From: Gammaproteobacteria bacterium
Lineage (GTDB): Bacteria > Pseudomonadota > Gammaproteobacteria > JAADHS01
Assembly (NCBI GenBank): GCA_013151745.1
Contig: JAADHS010000160.1
Coordinates: 1 to 61,102 of the forward strand
DNA length: 61,102 nucleotides
Direction: 5' to 3'
Position 1 is the stretch's first letter; every line of letters begins with the position of its first letter. The notes under the pieces are model-generated. The model was not told where the DNA came from and did not search any database. It saw only the letters and a list, made by a program, of their open reading frames with translations. The translations under genes and the position numbers were made by a program. This document shows, piece after piece, positions 46,682-56,511 of the stretch.

Positions 46682-47239
46682 TTATTCAAGTTTATTAATT
46701 TCTTGTGTGATTTGATCAACCATGGTGCGCGTATGCCAAACTTGCTCGCCCACATAACGTGCAATTAAACGGCCATTCTTATCAATTAAAAAGGTATGTG
46801 GATAAGCCACAATGCCCAGCTTTTCATTCGCTTCTAGCCCGTCAATGTCGACATAATTATTGTAAGTCACCCCTTGGTCAGACAAATACTCCTGAACCAG
46901 GTCAACATCATGATCAATAGACAGGCCAACCACTGCAAAAGCATGTTCTTTTAGAATTTGCTCTAACTTTTCCAAACTCGGCAATTCTTTGCGACAGGGT
47001 GGACACCAGGTCGCCCAAAGATTCAAGAGCACAACTTTATCCTGTAGTCGTGCATTCAGCGATATCGGCTCTCCCTGCAATGTGCTCACGCTTAGCTCAG
47101 GAAAAGAGGTGCCTAGCGTGAGGCTATCAGGTGCCAGCTCTGATTGTTCACAGCCGCCCAACAACACACTAGCCATCAGCATCAATAACAGCTGGGTCTG
47201 TCTTTTTTTAAAACCTGAACTCTGCTTATGGCACCACAT
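46682..47239 (-). CDS. TlpA/ResA-like thiol-disulfide reductase lipoprotein
   Basis: 185 aa from ATG 47239. Lipobox LLGGC (Cys30) and a thioredoxin-like domain with WCPPC (79, 82) in NLWATWCPPCRKELPSLE. It is a second CcmG-like protein in the cluster. It could reduce apocytochrome or CcmH thiols, or serve the small cytochrome next door. It overlaps the end of ccmI by 14 bp, indicating coupling. Confidence 0.85.
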   Translation of the reverse strand: MWCHKQSSGFKKRQTQLLLMLMASVLLGGCEQSELAPDSLTLGTSFPELSVSTLQGEPISLNARLQDKVVLLNLWATWCPPCRKELPSLEKLEQILKEHAFAVVGLSIDHDVDLVQEYLSDQGVTYNNYVDIDGLEANEKLGIVAYPHTFLIDKNGRLIARYVGEQVWHTRTMVDQITQEINKLE

Positions 47240-48521
47240 TGTCAATCATAATATTCAGCCCGACCTGGCCCACATCAATCACGGCCGTTGTGCCTTCGAA
47301 ATCACCACTTTGAGCGATGGCATCGCCTGACCTGGATATCCGGGCACTCACAATAATTTGCGGATAATCAGCCAGCGACATGCCCGACATCATCGCCATT
47401 TTTTCATCTAGAGTAAATTCATATGGCAAATCTTGCGCTTGTTTTTTCACTATCGCTAATGGCATACGCGGCCCGTCCACTGCACGCGCATAAATAAAAA
47501 CGGTATCAGTCGGTGAAATTTGTTCTTGATACTCTGGGTCAACTCGTACTGTACCCGAGACGAAAGTCGGGCCTTTTATCACCGCAGCGACCCGTTCTTC
47601 TTCTGGCGGAATAGCACGACCCTCTGCCCTGAGTCGCGCCTCTATCTCGGCTATATTGGTCTCCATTGTATTCGCTTCTTGCGAACCGGGCTGAACGATA
47701 TTTTTCAGTCTACGCCAATAAGACAAAGCAAGCTCATAATCACCCCGTTCATAATGATACGTTCCAGCCAGCCACAAAGATTGAACATTAACCGGGTTTA
47801 ACTCCAATGATTTTCGAATTAAACGCATAGGTCGACCATCCAGACTACCTTCTGCTGCCATGGCAAGCGTATCGGCAAAATCAGCAAGCAGTTGCGGATT
47901 TGTTTCAACCAACGGCATCGCTTTTTCAAACGCGATAACCGCATCAGCGTGTTTTTGTTGAAAGCGGTAAGAACGCGCCAACATCAACCAGCCTTCGATA
48001 TCATCAGGATTTTCTTCTAAACTCGCTGCCAACTGGTTCACCATCGCTTCAACCTGGGCACCGGTATCCGGATGTTCCACTGAAGCACTACCTGTATCGG
48101 AACCTTCTCCAGCTACCGCTACAACCGGAGGAACACCCGTCACCGCCGTTGGACTGCCTAACTCCATATAGAGTAAAATAGAACACAAGGGAATAAGCAC
48201 AGCCAAAGCAATCACTAATGGGCGGCCACTCGGCTCTGTTGTTGTCTGAGTGGTCGACCCACTGGCATTTTTTTTTGCACCCTCCACATCTTGCAAGAGA
48301 CGACGTTCAATTTCATGCTTCGTGCGCTCATAATATTCAAGGGTAATAGCACCATTTTGATTGTCGCGTTCCAGTTCAGCGAGCTGATCTTTATATATTG
48401 ATACGTTCAGTTCATCATGTTCAATGACTTTATCAGCCACCCTCTTGGACAACAAAGGCGGCAATACAAACAGCATTGCGGCAACAAAAAGACTAGCCGC
48501 AATAATCCAAAAAACAACCAT
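47226..48521 (-). CDS. ccmI: cytochrome c maturation protein CcmI
   Basis: 431 aa. Two N-terminal helices flank a cytoplasmic loop (KRVADKVIEHDELNVSIYKDQLAELERD), which is the CcmI signature. A periplasmic TPR region (about 160-310) presents apocytochrome to the CcmFH ligase, followed by an extra beta domain at the C-terminus. The complete form is fused as in Pseudomonas CycH. Confidence 0.9.
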   Translation of the reverse strand: MVVFWIIAASLFVAAMLFVLPPLLSKRVADKVIEHDELNVSIYKDQLAELERDNQNGAITLEYYERTKHEIERRLLQDVEGAKKNASGSTTQTTTEPSGRPLVIALAVLIPLCSILLYMELGSPTAVTGVPPVVAVAGEGSDTGSASVEHPDTGAQVEAMVNQLAASLEENPDDIEGWLMLARSYRFQQKHADAVIAFEKAMPLVETNPQLLADFADTLAMAAEGSLDGRPMRLIRKSLELNPVNVQSLWLAGTYHYERGDYELALSYWRRLKNIVQPGSQEANTMETNIAEIEARLRAEGRAIPPEEERVAAVIKGPTFVSGTVRVDPEYQEQISPTDTVFIYARAVDGPRMPLAIVKKQAQDLPYEFTLDEKMAMMSGMSLADYPQIIVSARISRSGDAIAQSGDFEGTTAVIDVGQVGLNIMIDNVVP

Positions 48522-48524
48522 AAC

Positions 48525-49004
48525 CTACTTCTCCCCCGCCTCTTTATTAAGTAGAGCGGATACTCTGACCTGATCTTCCTTAGATAAGGGAGTCATATCA
48601 TCAATCACATTATCTTTTGTACGTGCTAAATTTTTGTATAGTAAAGCCAGCGCACCAAAGAATAATAAAGCCGGACCTAACCAAAGTGCTAAAGTAGAAA
48701 GCTTAAAAGCAGGTCGGTATCTTACAAAATCGCCGTAACGCTCTTCCATATAGCTCACTATTTCAGTTTCACCTTTTCCTTCTTCCACCATTTCACGAAC
48801 CTGTCGTCGTAAGTCAACGGCCACCCCAGCATCCGAGTCGGCTATAGTCTGGTTTTGACAAACCAGACAACGCAGCTCTTTAGAGATCTCCATGACCTGG
48901 GCTTCAACAACGGGATCCTCAGCCATGGGCGTCGCTTCTTTAGCCAAGCTATCCGTAACCCCAATTGCCAATAAAATAATAACCAGGCTAAAAAAGCGCA
49001 TCAC
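48525..49004 (-). CDS. ccmH: cytochrome c maturation protein CcmH
   Basis: 159 aa, signal peptide, periplasmic LRCLVCQNQTIADSDA with the redox-active CLVC pair, then a C-terminal membrane helix (about 105-125). Reduces apocytochrome thiols before haem ligation. It overlaps ccmG by 4 bp. Confidence 0.94.
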   Translation of the reverse strand: MMRFFSLVIILLAIGVTDSLAKEATPMAEDPVVEAQVMEISKELRCLVCQNQTIADSDAGVAVDLRRQVREMVEEGKGETEIVSYMEERYGDFVRYRPAFKLSTLALWLGPALLFFGALALLYKNLARTKDNVIDDMTPLSKEDQVRVSALLNKEAGEK

Positions 49005-49546
49005 CCCTGCAACTCCTTGATTTTTGGAATAATAATTTTTTCTAAATCCTGGTACGTAACCGGACCGATATGCTTGTATTGAATGATGCCATTTTTATCA
49101 ATAATAAACGTTTCCGGCGCACCATAAACACCCCAGTCAATAGCCACACGACCCTCATAATCAAATGCAATATAAGTATAGGGATCCCCACCATGTGTAC
49201 GCAACCACAGCTGTCCGTCTTTACGCTCATCTTTATAGTTAAGCCCAACGATCGCCACAAAATTGCGCTTGGCTAATTCTATAAAAGCAGGATGCTCAAT
49301 ACGACACGAAGGACACCACGACGCCCAAACATTAAACAACCATACTTTTCCCTTCATCTGGCTCGTAGAAAAAGTTGCGTTGGCATCGTGCAGTGTAGGC
49401 AGCTCAAATACCGGCGCTGCTTTACCAATCAAAGGTGAGGGTACTTCTGAAGGCTTCAGAGATAACCCCCTATATAAAAAACCAGCCAAAATCAAAAACA
49501 GAGCCAAAGGCAACAAATAACGAAGAGAACGAAAAAAACGAGCCAT
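49001..49546 (-). CDS. ccmG: thiol:disulfide interchange protein CcmG (DsbE)
   Basis: 181 aa with an N-terminal anchor and a thioredoxin fold containing WASWCPSCRIEHP. It also has the CcmG-specific GVYGAPETFIIDKNG cis-proline segment. It keeps CcmH or apocytochrome reduced in the periplasm. Confidence 0.94.
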   Translation of the reverse strand: MARFFRSLRYLLPLALFLILAGFLYRGLSLKPSEVPSPLIGKAAPVFELPTLHDANATFSTSQMKGKVWLFNVWASWCPSCRIEHPAFIELAKRNFVAIVGLNYKDERKDGQLWLRTHGGDPYTYIAFDYEGRVAIDWGVYGAPETFIIDKNGIIQYKHIGPVTYQDLEKIIIPKIKELQG

Positions 49547-49550
49547 AATA

Positions 49551-51569
49551 CTACCCCTCCGCTGGCACAGCAGGGGAAGATTTGTTTCCAGATTTCCCTT
49601 CTTCTTTTTCGACTTTTAATGGATTACGACGACGCACTGTTAATCGATATCGTTTATCCGTCATTGCCAGCAAGCCACCCAAAGCCATAAAACCCGCACC
49701 GGCCCAAATCCAGGCGACTAAAGGTTTGTAATAGAGGCGTACACTCCAGGAACCACCACCGACAGGCTCACCTAGCGAAACATAAATTTGCTCAAAGAAG
49801 GTCGATTCAATAGCCGCCTCAGTCATCGGGTTAGTTTGCACGGTATAAACCCGTTTTTCAGGTTGCAACAAGGCAAAGGGCTTATCATCTTTACTCACAA
49901 CAATAATACCGCGTTGCGCTTCGTAATTGGGCCCAGGCACCTTGACCACACCATCAAACAAAAAGGTATAGCCCGACAAGGTGATCGTATCGCCCACATC
50001 CATGCGAACATCTTTTTCTTGTTCAAAACCTTTAACAAAAGTCACACCCAAGACAAAAATGCCAATACCAAAATGCGCAACAACCATGCCCCAAAAATGC
50101 ATAGGTTGTTTTGCCAACTTAACGATGACCGATTGATCGCTGTTCATTGAGTTAACACGGTTGACGATATTAACAAACACAGAGGCAATAACCCATCCTG
50201 CTAATAAGGTGCCGAAACTGACTAATAGCGATCCGCCCCCCATTAAAAGAGGTAAAACAATCGCCGCAATAACACCGGCAAGCAAGGCCCATTTTAAACG
50301 TGCCTTGAGTTCAGGGATTGCTGCCTGCTTCCACTTGGCTATCGGGCCAACCCCCATCAAAAATAACACAGGCACCATGAGAGGGAAAAATACAGCATTA
50401 AAATAAGGCTCACCCACTGACAGCTTACCCATCCCCATCGCATCATGAATAAGAGGATAGATCGTACCCAACAGGACTGCACCACAAGTCACGGATAACA
50501 TAACATTACCGGTTAACAACATCGATTCACGAGAAACCAATTTAAAGTCTCCGCCAAAACCGACTTTCGGCGCACGCCATGCAAATAATGCCAGTGAACC
50601 ACCGACGACGACCCCAAGGAAAAGCAAAATATAAGAACCTCGTTCTGGGTCGGTAGCAAAAGCATGAACAGAAACTAACACACCAGAACGCACTAAAAAC
50701 GTACCCAGCAAACTCAAAGAAAATACCGTAATGGCCAACAGCAAGGTCCAGTTACGAAATGTACCTCGTTTATCGGTGACCGCCAAAGAATGAATCAGTG
50801 CCGTCCCCGCGATCCACGGCAAAAAAGAAGCATTTTCTACGGGATCCCAAAACCACCAGCCACCCCAGCCCAGTTCGTAGTAGGCCCACCAGCTACCGAG
50901 TGCAATACCTACTGTTAAAAATGCCCAAGCTGCCGTCGTCCAGGGACGAGACCAGCGCGCCCAAGCGGCATCAATACGACCGCTGATCAACGCGGCAATC
51001 GCAAAAGCAAAGGCAACAGAAAAACCAACATAGCCCATGTACAAGAGCGGCGGATGAATCACCAAGCCTGGGTCTTGCAACAAAGGGTTGAGATCACGAC
51101 CATCCAGAGCCGCTGGAAACAGGCGCTCAAAAGGATTAGAAGTTAACAACAAAAACAAAAGGAAACCGATAGAAAGAAAACCCAACACACCCACCACGCG
51201 CGCAAGAGTCTGATCGTCAATACTGCGGCTAAAAAGGGTGACACCAACCGTCCATAAAGAAAGAAAAAGAATCCATAAGAGCATCGACCCTTCATGCCCC
51301 CCCCATACCGCAGCGAACTTGTACATGGTTGGCATCAATGAATTTGAATGATTCGCCGCATAAAGCACCGAAAAATCATCCTGTAAAAAAGCGTAGGTTA
51401 AACAAACAAAGGCTAAAGCGACAAACACACATTGCCCCTGAGCAACCGGTTTGGTCAGCGCCATCCAGGAGGCATAGCCCTTATGAGCACCGACCAACGG
51501 AAAAAATGTTTGTATTATTGACAAACACAAAGCGATAATCAGAGCTAACTGCCCTATCTCTGGAATCAT
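49551..51569 (-). CDS. ccmF: haem lyase subunit CcmF
   Basis: 672 aa, about 14-15 helices. The tryptophan-rich WWD motif GWGGWWFWDPVENASFLPW is intact, as are flanking haem-ligand histidines (WGGHEGSMLLW, HPPLLYMGYVG). It transfers haem from CcmE to apocytochrome together with CcmH and CcmI. AGGAG precedes the ATG. Confidence 0.96.
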   Translation of the reverse strand: MIPEIGQLALIIALCLSIIQTFFPLVGAHKGYASWMALTKPVAQGQCVFVALAFVCLTYAFLQDDFSVLYAANHSNSLMPTMYKFAAVWGGHEGSMLLWILFLSLWTVGVTLFSRSIDDQTLARVVGVLGFLSIGFLLFLLLTSNPFERLFPAALDGRDLNPLLQDPGLVIHPPLLYMGYVGFSVAFAFAIAALISGRIDAAWARWSRPWTTAAWAFLTVGIALGSWWAYYELGWGGWWFWDPVENASFLPWIAGTALIHSLAVTDKRGTFRNWTLLLAITVFSLSLLGTFLVRSGVLVSVHAFATDPERGSYILLFLGVVVGGSLALFAWRAPKVGFGGDFKLVSRESMLLTGNVMLSVTCGAVLLGTIYPLIHDAMGMGKLSVGEPYFNAVFFPLMVPVLFLMGVGPIAKWKQAAIPELKARLKWALLAGVIAAIVLPLLMGGGSLLVSFGTLLAGWVIASVFVNIVNRVNSMNSDQSVIVKLAKQPMHFWGMVVAHFGIGIFVLGVTFVKGFEQEKDVRMDVGDTITLSGYTFLFDGVVKVPGPNYEAQRGIIVVSKDDKPFALLQPEKRVYTVQTNPMTEAAIESTFFEQIYVSLGEPVGGGSWSVRLYYKPLVAWIWAGAGFMALGGLLAMTDKRYRLTVRRRNPLKVEKEEGKSGNKSSPAVPAEG

Positions 51570-51604
51570 AGCACTCTCCTTGGAGTCTATTTTATAATGA
51601 CTAA

Positions 51605-52081
51605 TTAATTAGCTATTAAAGTCGTCGTGGTTGATTTGCTATCATTTTCAGCTTTTGCCTGCTGGCCTTTTTCCAACGCTTCTGCTACTTCAGGCGGCAT
51701 ATAGGTCTCGTCATGCTTGGCTAAGACTTCCTCCGCCCGAAACAGATTACTCGATTCCAGACGACCTTGTGTTACCACACCCTGCCCCTCACGAAACAAA
51801 TCGGGGAGAATGCCAACAAACACCACCGGCATATCAACTGCGTGATCCGTTACAATAAAGTTAACGGTCAAGCCATCGTCTTGACGTTCGATACTCCCCT
51901 CTTTCACCAAACCGCCTAAACGAAAGGGTCGATCAACAGGCGCTTCATTCGCCATGACCTGAGTCGGACTAAAAAAGAAAACCATATTACTTTGAAACGC
52001 ATTTAATACAAGCGCGGCAGCGATACCTATACCGGCTACGCCCCCCACAATAAATGCAATTTTTTTATACCTGCGCTTCAT
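51605..52081 (-). CDS. ccmE: haem chaperone CcmE
   Basis: 158 aa with an N-terminal helix and a beta-barrel OB fold. The covalent haem-binding histidine is His123 in LAKHDETYMPPE. The C-terminal tail is rich in Lys/Glu/Ser. It overlaps the ccmD end by 17 bp. Confidence 0.94.
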   Translation of the reverse strand: MKRRYKKIAFIVGGVAGIGIAAALVLNAFQSNMVFFFSPTQVMANEAPVDRPFRLGGLVKEGSIERQDDGLTVNFIVTDHAVDMPVVFVGILPDLFREGQGVVTQGRLESSNLFRAEEVLAKHDETYMPPEVAEALEKGQQAKAENDSKSTTTTLIAN

Positions 52082-52250
52082 CTTTTTGCCTCTTAGTCAT
52101 TCTTACCATACGACACACTCGCTGCCAAACCATTTTTCGGTGCTGCTTTAACCATACTAATTCAACGATAATGCAAAAAAGGGTCAATCCATAACAGCTC
52201 CACACATAAACGGAATACCGCCCCATATCCAGTGCTTCTGCAATGCTCAT
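52065..52250 (-). CDS. ccmD: haem exporter subunit CcmD
   Basis: 61 aa: one membrane helix (YSVYVWSCYGLTLFCIIVELVWL) followed by a basic cytoplasmic tail. It stabilises holo-CcmE release from CcmABC. It overlaps ccmC by 4 bp. Confidence 0.88.
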   Translation of the reverse strand: MSIAEALDMGRYSVYVWSCYGLTLFCIIVELVWLKQHRKMVWQRVCRMVRMTKRQKDEAQV

Positions 52251-52993
52251 TTTTTTTCACCTTCTTGCACGAGTGCTGCAACCCAATCCGTTTTGCTCTC
52301 GCGCTGTAAAATTTCAGTGCGAACACGAGAAAGCGCGACCCCTATGGTGTAAGACCAAAAGCAAAGTGTCATCAGCAAAATAGAAATCAGCATCTCTACG
52401 CCCATCGTCGATTCATTTAATTTCAATGAAGGCGGCTGATGCAAGGTACTCCACCAAATAACAGAAAAATAAATAATCGGAACATTAACAATGCCAACCA
52501 ACGCCAGCAATCCCGTTGCTTTTGCAGCACGACGGGGATCTTCAATCGCGGCACCCAAAGCAATAAACCCAATGTACAAAAAAAACAGGATGAGCTCACT
52601 GGTCAGGCGAGCATCCCATACCCACCAAGTCCCCCATGTGGGCTTACCCCATACCGCCCCTGTAACCAAGGCGAGAAAAGCAAAGAGCGCACCGGTCGGC
52701 GCTAAACTTTTAGCCATCATTGCTGACAAACGCGTATTCCAAATCAAACCTGACGCCGCCCACATCGCCATAACAACATAGATAAACATCGACATCCAGG
52801 CAGTAGGAACATGGATAAACATAATTTTATAAGACTGACCTTGCTGGTAATCTGCTAATGGCGCTTCAAAAAAAGAATAATAAAGACCCGCAATACCCAA
52901 CAATGCCGCTGCCCACATAAACCATGGAATCATCTTTCCTGCAAGGGGATAGAACGTCGCGGGGGCCGCATATTTAAATATATTAATTTTCAA
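52247..52993 (-). CDS. ccmC: haem exporter subunit CcmC
   Basis: 248 aa, six helices, WWD motif GTWWVWDARLTS and periplasmic histidines flanking it (FIHVPTAWMS, STLHQPPS). Loads haem onto CcmE. Confidence 0.95.
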   Translation of the reverse strand: MKINIFKYAAPATFYPLAGKMIPWFMWAAALLGIAGLYYSFFEAPLADYQQGQSYKIMFIHVPTAWMSMFIYVVMAMWAASGLIWNTRLSAMMAKSLAPTGALFAFLALVTGAVWGKPTWGTWWVWDARLTSELILFFLYIGFIALGAAIEDPRRAAKATGLLALVGIVNVPIIYFSVIWWSTLHQPPSLKLNESTMGVEMLISILLMTLCFWSYTIGVALSRVRTEILQRESKTDWVAALVQEGEKK

Positions 52994-53001
52994 AAACTAA
53001 C

Positions 53002-53670
53002 CTACTCAACTGAAATTTTTAATGCTGCAGCCGTTGCCCAGGGTGCCAGCACCACAGAGACAAACAATCCCGCGCCCAATAAAGACAAGTGCGCCTGCGC
53101 ACCTAAGCCCGACGCACTGGCTTCCACCGCACCCGCACCAAAAACCAAAACGGGTATATATAAAGGCAAGATCAGCAAAGAGATCAACACCCCGCCCCCT
53201 CTGACCCCAAGCGTTAAAGCCGCACCAATCGCACCAATCAAACTCAAAATGGGGGTACCTAACATTAAAGCGCCTATCAATACAATGATAGCCTCGCCGT
53301 CCAAATCAAATTGCAAGCCCATCACTGGCGCAATAAAAACCAAAGGCAAACCGGAAACCAACCAATGCGCAAAAACTTTCCCTAAAACCAAGATAGACAA
53401 GGGTTGCGGCACCAACAACATTTGCTCCAACGTGCCATCAACATAGTCATTATAAAACAATCGACCCAATGCCAGCATGGAGGCCAACAATGCGGCAACC
53501 CAAACTACACCCGGCGCAATTTTCCTTAAAGTATCCGCCTCCGGGCCCACTCCTAAAGGAAAGAGGCTGACCACAATAATAAAAAAAAACAAAACGGTCA
53601 AAAAATCTGCGCGCCGTCGCATGGCTAACAGTAACTCTCTACGCACCACCGAAAAAAACGCAGAAAACAT
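53002..53670 (-). CDS. ccmB: haem exporter subunit CcmB
   Basis: 222-aa ABC-type permease with six helices and the CcmB patterns FFFIIVVSLFPLGVGPE and NDYVDGTLEQMLLVPQPL. Partner of CcmA. Confidence 0.94.
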   Translation of the reverse strand: MFSAFFSVVRRELLLAMRRRADFLTVLFFFIIVVSLFPLGVGPEADTLRKIAPGVVWVAALLASMLALGRLFYNDYVDGTLEQMLLVPQPLSILVLGKVFAHWLVSGLPLVFIAPVMGLQFDLDGEAIIVLIGALMLGTPILSLIGAIGAALTLGVRGGGVLISLLILPLYIPVLVFGAGAVEASASGLGAQAHLSLLGAGLFVSVVLAPWATAAALKISVE

Positions 53671-53677
53671 AAAATTC

Positions 53678-54295
53678 CTAGTGTTTCAAATGGATATGAC
53701 GAACATGAACACCTTCAAGCGCAACTTCTTGGTGCGTCGTTAAAATCACCATCCCGCCTTGCTGCACATGATGGACAATCACATCCTGTAACACCGCAAC
53801 AGCGGCAACATCCAGCGCGGTAAAAGGTTCATCCAAAATCCATAACTTACTCTTATTCAATATAAAACGAGCTAATGCCGTACGTTTTTTTTGGCCTTGA
53901 GAAAGAACGCTGGTAGGTAATTCCTGGCAAATTTCCACACCTAATTTAGCCAAAACTAAAGAGATTTGCTCTTCCGTCACCCGCACACCAGCTAAATGGG
54001 CTGAAATCGTTAAATTTTCCAGGGCCGTCAGCTCATCCTTCAATCCATTCAAGTGGCCAAAATAGGAAATATGTCGATGATAATCCTCTGCAAGCTTGCT
54101 TGTTTGCTCGCCATCCCAAGTAATGTCACCTGCCTCAGGCACTACTAAACCACAGATTGCACGTAATAATGTGGTTTTGCCACTCCCATTGGGGCCATGC
54201 ACATACAGCACTTCACCTTCAGTCAAGCCAAAAGAGAGACCTTCGAACAATTGATTATCCCCTCGCACGCAGGCAAGATTACTTACTTCCAACAT
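53678..54295 (-). CDS. ccmA: haem exporter ATPase CcmA
   Basis: 205-aa ABC ATPase: Walker A GPNGSGKTT (34-42), signature LSQGQKKRTALARF and Walker B LWILDEPFTALD. First gene of the ccm run and 7 bp before ccmB. Confidence 0.95.
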   Translation of the reverse strand: MLEVSNLACVRGDNQLFEGLSFGLTEGEVLYVHGPNGSGKTTLLRAICGLVVPEAGDITWDGEQTSKLAEDYHRHISYFGHLNGLKDELTALENLTISAHLAGVRVTEEQISLVLAKLGVEICQELPTSVLSQGQKKRTALARFILNKSKLWILDEPFTALDVAAVAVLQDVIVHHVQQGGMVILTTHQEVALEGVHVRHIHLKH

Positions 54296-54634
54296 AGCTC
54301 GTTACTATTTTTTATTGATGTCACTATTTAGCCCCCTGAAAAAGCGAATTTCAGGGAGAGTCTGAATCATTACTATGTGTTTGACTGCTCGCTGAGCAGT
54401 GACTTAAAATTTGCTAACTCTTTAATAAAAGGGGAGCACTGCACAGGTAAAAACAGGTGCCTCAAACACCTTAAATCCTTGGCAGAAATTCATTATTTTT
54501 TAACCACACTGTACGGCACACCACTTGTTTTTATTTAAAATTCAAATGATTAACAGAGGCGTGGTTACTTCTGCTCTTAAAATAACCTCTAACAGTATTT
54601 AATTATACTATAGCAACAGCAACTATTCAGCTAC
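54296..54634. other. intergenic region upstream of ccmA
   Basis: 339 bp holding the ccm promoter and the end of the FGE-like gene. It contains two perfect hairpins, CCCTGAAA/TTTCAGGG (54334-54356) and ACTGCTC/GAGCAGT (54384-54400), plus a smaller AGGTG/CACCT one near 54450. These may be terminators for the upstream leftward gene or regulatory structures. I see no gene. Confidence 0.45.
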
Positions 54635-55438
54635 TCATAAAGACCGCGCCAAACGAAATCCGTTCCCTGCATCATTCATATCCGCAACATAACTGCCACG
54701 AGTAGCAGAGCGAACATATTGACTCTCACTATTCCAAGCTCCGCCTCTTAACACTCGACTCGCACAATCGGCTTGCTCTGTCCAGGCTCGCCCATCACTG
54801 GGCGCATCGGTATAATTATCATGCCAACAATCTTCGACCCACTCCCATACGTTGCCATGCATATCGGCCAGCCCCCAGGCATTGCGTTGACGCTGCCCTA
54901 CCGGCCGAGTTCCTACATTTCCACTATGGCCATACCAAGCAAACTTAGCCAACTCATTTTTTGGAAAGGAGTATGATGTTGTTGTCCCACTACGTGCCGC
55001 GTACTCCCATTCCGCTTCTGTGGGGAGACGATACTTAGTCGTTTCTTCATGCTCGTTTAATCGCTGAATAAATTCCTGCACCTGAATCCAGGTGACCTGA
55101 TCAACTGGCCGTTTAGGATGTTTATAAAGGCTGGGATTACTACCCATCACCGCCACCCACTGCGCTTGCGTCACTTCAGTTTTACCCAAATAAAACGCGC
55201 CCAGCTTAACTTGTCGTTGCGGCCGTTCATTCGCTGAACCATCACGACCACCCATAGTAAATCGACCCGCAGGGATTATAGCCATAGGCAAATTCAGAGA
55301 CTCGACAATAAAACCAGGCTCTTCCTTTATTTTTTCTGCCTGCAACGAAGGCAACAAAACCGTCAGAACAACCGCCAATAGCAGCACAATAATTACGGGA
55401 AAACCCAACTGAAACCACACCTTTGACGCAGAACTCAC
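54635..55438 (-). CDS. FGE-sulfatase-fold (SUMF1-like) membrane-anchored protein lacking catalytic cysteines
   Basis: 267 aa from GTG 55438, chosen because AGGAGG lies 8 nt upstream. The longest frame adds 30 cysteine-containing residues of no clear origin. An N-terminal helix (about 8-30) anchors a formylglycine-generating-enzyme fold: AGRFTMGGRDGSANERPQRQV, YRLPTEAEWEYAAR, DMHGNVWEWVEDCW, RVLRGGAWNSE and GFRLARS. The C-terminal copper-binding cysteines of true FGE are replaced (AWNSESQ), so sulfatase maturation is unlikely. Divergent from the moxR-bat cluster. Confidence 0.8.
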   Translation of the reverse strand: MSSASKVWFQLGFPVIIVLLLAVVLTVLLPSLQAEKIKEEPGFIVESLNLPMAIIPAGRFTMGGRDGSANERPQRQVKLGAFYLGKTEVTQAQWVAVMGSNPSLYKHPKRPVDQVTWIQVQEFIQRLNEHEETTKYRLPTEAEWEYAARSGTTTSYSFPKNELAKFAWYGHSGNVGTRPVGQRQRNAWGLADMHGNVWEWVEDCWHDNYTDAPSDGRAWTEQADCASRVLRGGAWNSESQYVRSATRGSYVADMNDAGNGFRLARSL

Positions 55439-55554
55439 AACCAGCCCCTCCTTTTTTTTATTGGAAGCACAGTGTACATTGTAGCTAACATAAAACCCAC
55501 ACTCTTGGAAACGGACAGGATAGAACAATACAGTCCCTTAACTTTATTATTGAA

Positions 55555-56511
55555 ATGACTCAGACATTACAAAAACTCGAACATCGAATTAGCGAAACCA
55601 TCGTTGGCCAACAGGCACTCATTAAACGCCTCTTGATTACGCTGCTTTCTGACGGTCATCTACTCATCGAAGGCGCACCGGGGCTCGCCAAAACGACCGC
55701 AGTGCAAGCGCTGGCCGATGGTATCAACACTCAATTTCAAAGAATCCAGTTTACACCTGACTTAATTCCGGGCGATATCACCGGCACCGATATTTTCATT
55801 CCACAAGATGGACATTTTCAATTTGAAAAAGGCCCTATATTTAATCAGATTATTCTTGCTGATGAAATCAACCGTGCACCACCGAAAGTACAATCTGCGT
55901 TATTGGAAGCGATGCAAGAACGACAAGTCACCATCGGCAGCCACACCCGAACGCTTCCCGAGTTGTTTTTGGTGATCGCCACCCAAAACCCACTGGAACA
56001 TGAAGGTACTTTTCCACTGCCTGAAGCACAGCTTGATCGTTTTTTTATGAAGGTCAACTTAAACTACCCCAGCGTTGAAGAGGAACTGGAAATTTTGCAC
56101 CGTGACCTGGATCGCCACACCACGGCGGCAGCAACAAAAAAAGAACCGGTCATCAATGAGGCAGAGATACATACGGCTCGTCGCGCCGTACAACAAGTTT
56201 ATATCGACCCCATGCTAAATCGATATATCGTAACCCTGGTTCACGCCACTCGTGATCCCACACAATGGGCACCTCAATTAAACGAACATTTACAACGCGG
56301 CGCTTCACCTCGCGCCAGCCTCGCGCTTGCTCACGCCGCGCGAGCACATGCCTATTTAGCAGAGCGAGACTTTGTTGAACCCGGCGACATCACCGCCTTA
56401 GCAGAAGACATACTCAACCATCGCATCGCCTTGAGCTTTGCTGCACACGCAGAAGGTATGAGCACACGTGATGTGATTGACACCCTGCTTGATGTCGTAC
56501 CGATTCCCTGA
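55555..56511 (+). CDS. MoxR-family AAA ATPase
   Basis: 318 aa. Walker A EGAPGLAKTT, Walker B ILADEINRAPPK, sensor ATQNPLEHEG and a C-terminal lid with RGASPRASLAL. MoxR ATPases act as chaperones for VWA-domain partners, here the BatA/BatB proteins encoded downstream. The stop overlaps the next start by one base. Confidence 0.93.
   Translation: MTQTLQKLEHRISETIVGQQALIKRLLITLLSDGHLLIEGAPGLAKTTAVQALADGINTQFQRIQFTPDLIPGDITGTDIFIPQDGHFQFEKGPIFNQIILADEINRAPPKVQSALLEAMQERQVTIGSHTRTLPELFLVIATQNPLEHEGTFPLPEAQLDRFFMKVNLNYPSVEEELEILHRDLDRHTTAAATKKEPVINEAEIHTARRAVQQVYIDPMLNRYIVTLVHATRDPTQWAPQLNEHLQRGASPRASLALAHAARAHAYLAERDFVEPGDITALAEDILNHRIALSFAAHAEGMSTRDVIDTLLDVVPIP

Noticed and set aside
54635-55438. 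Functional sulfatase-activating enzyme
   Set aside because: Fold motifs are present but the catalytic cysteine pair is absent and no sulfatase gene is in the window.
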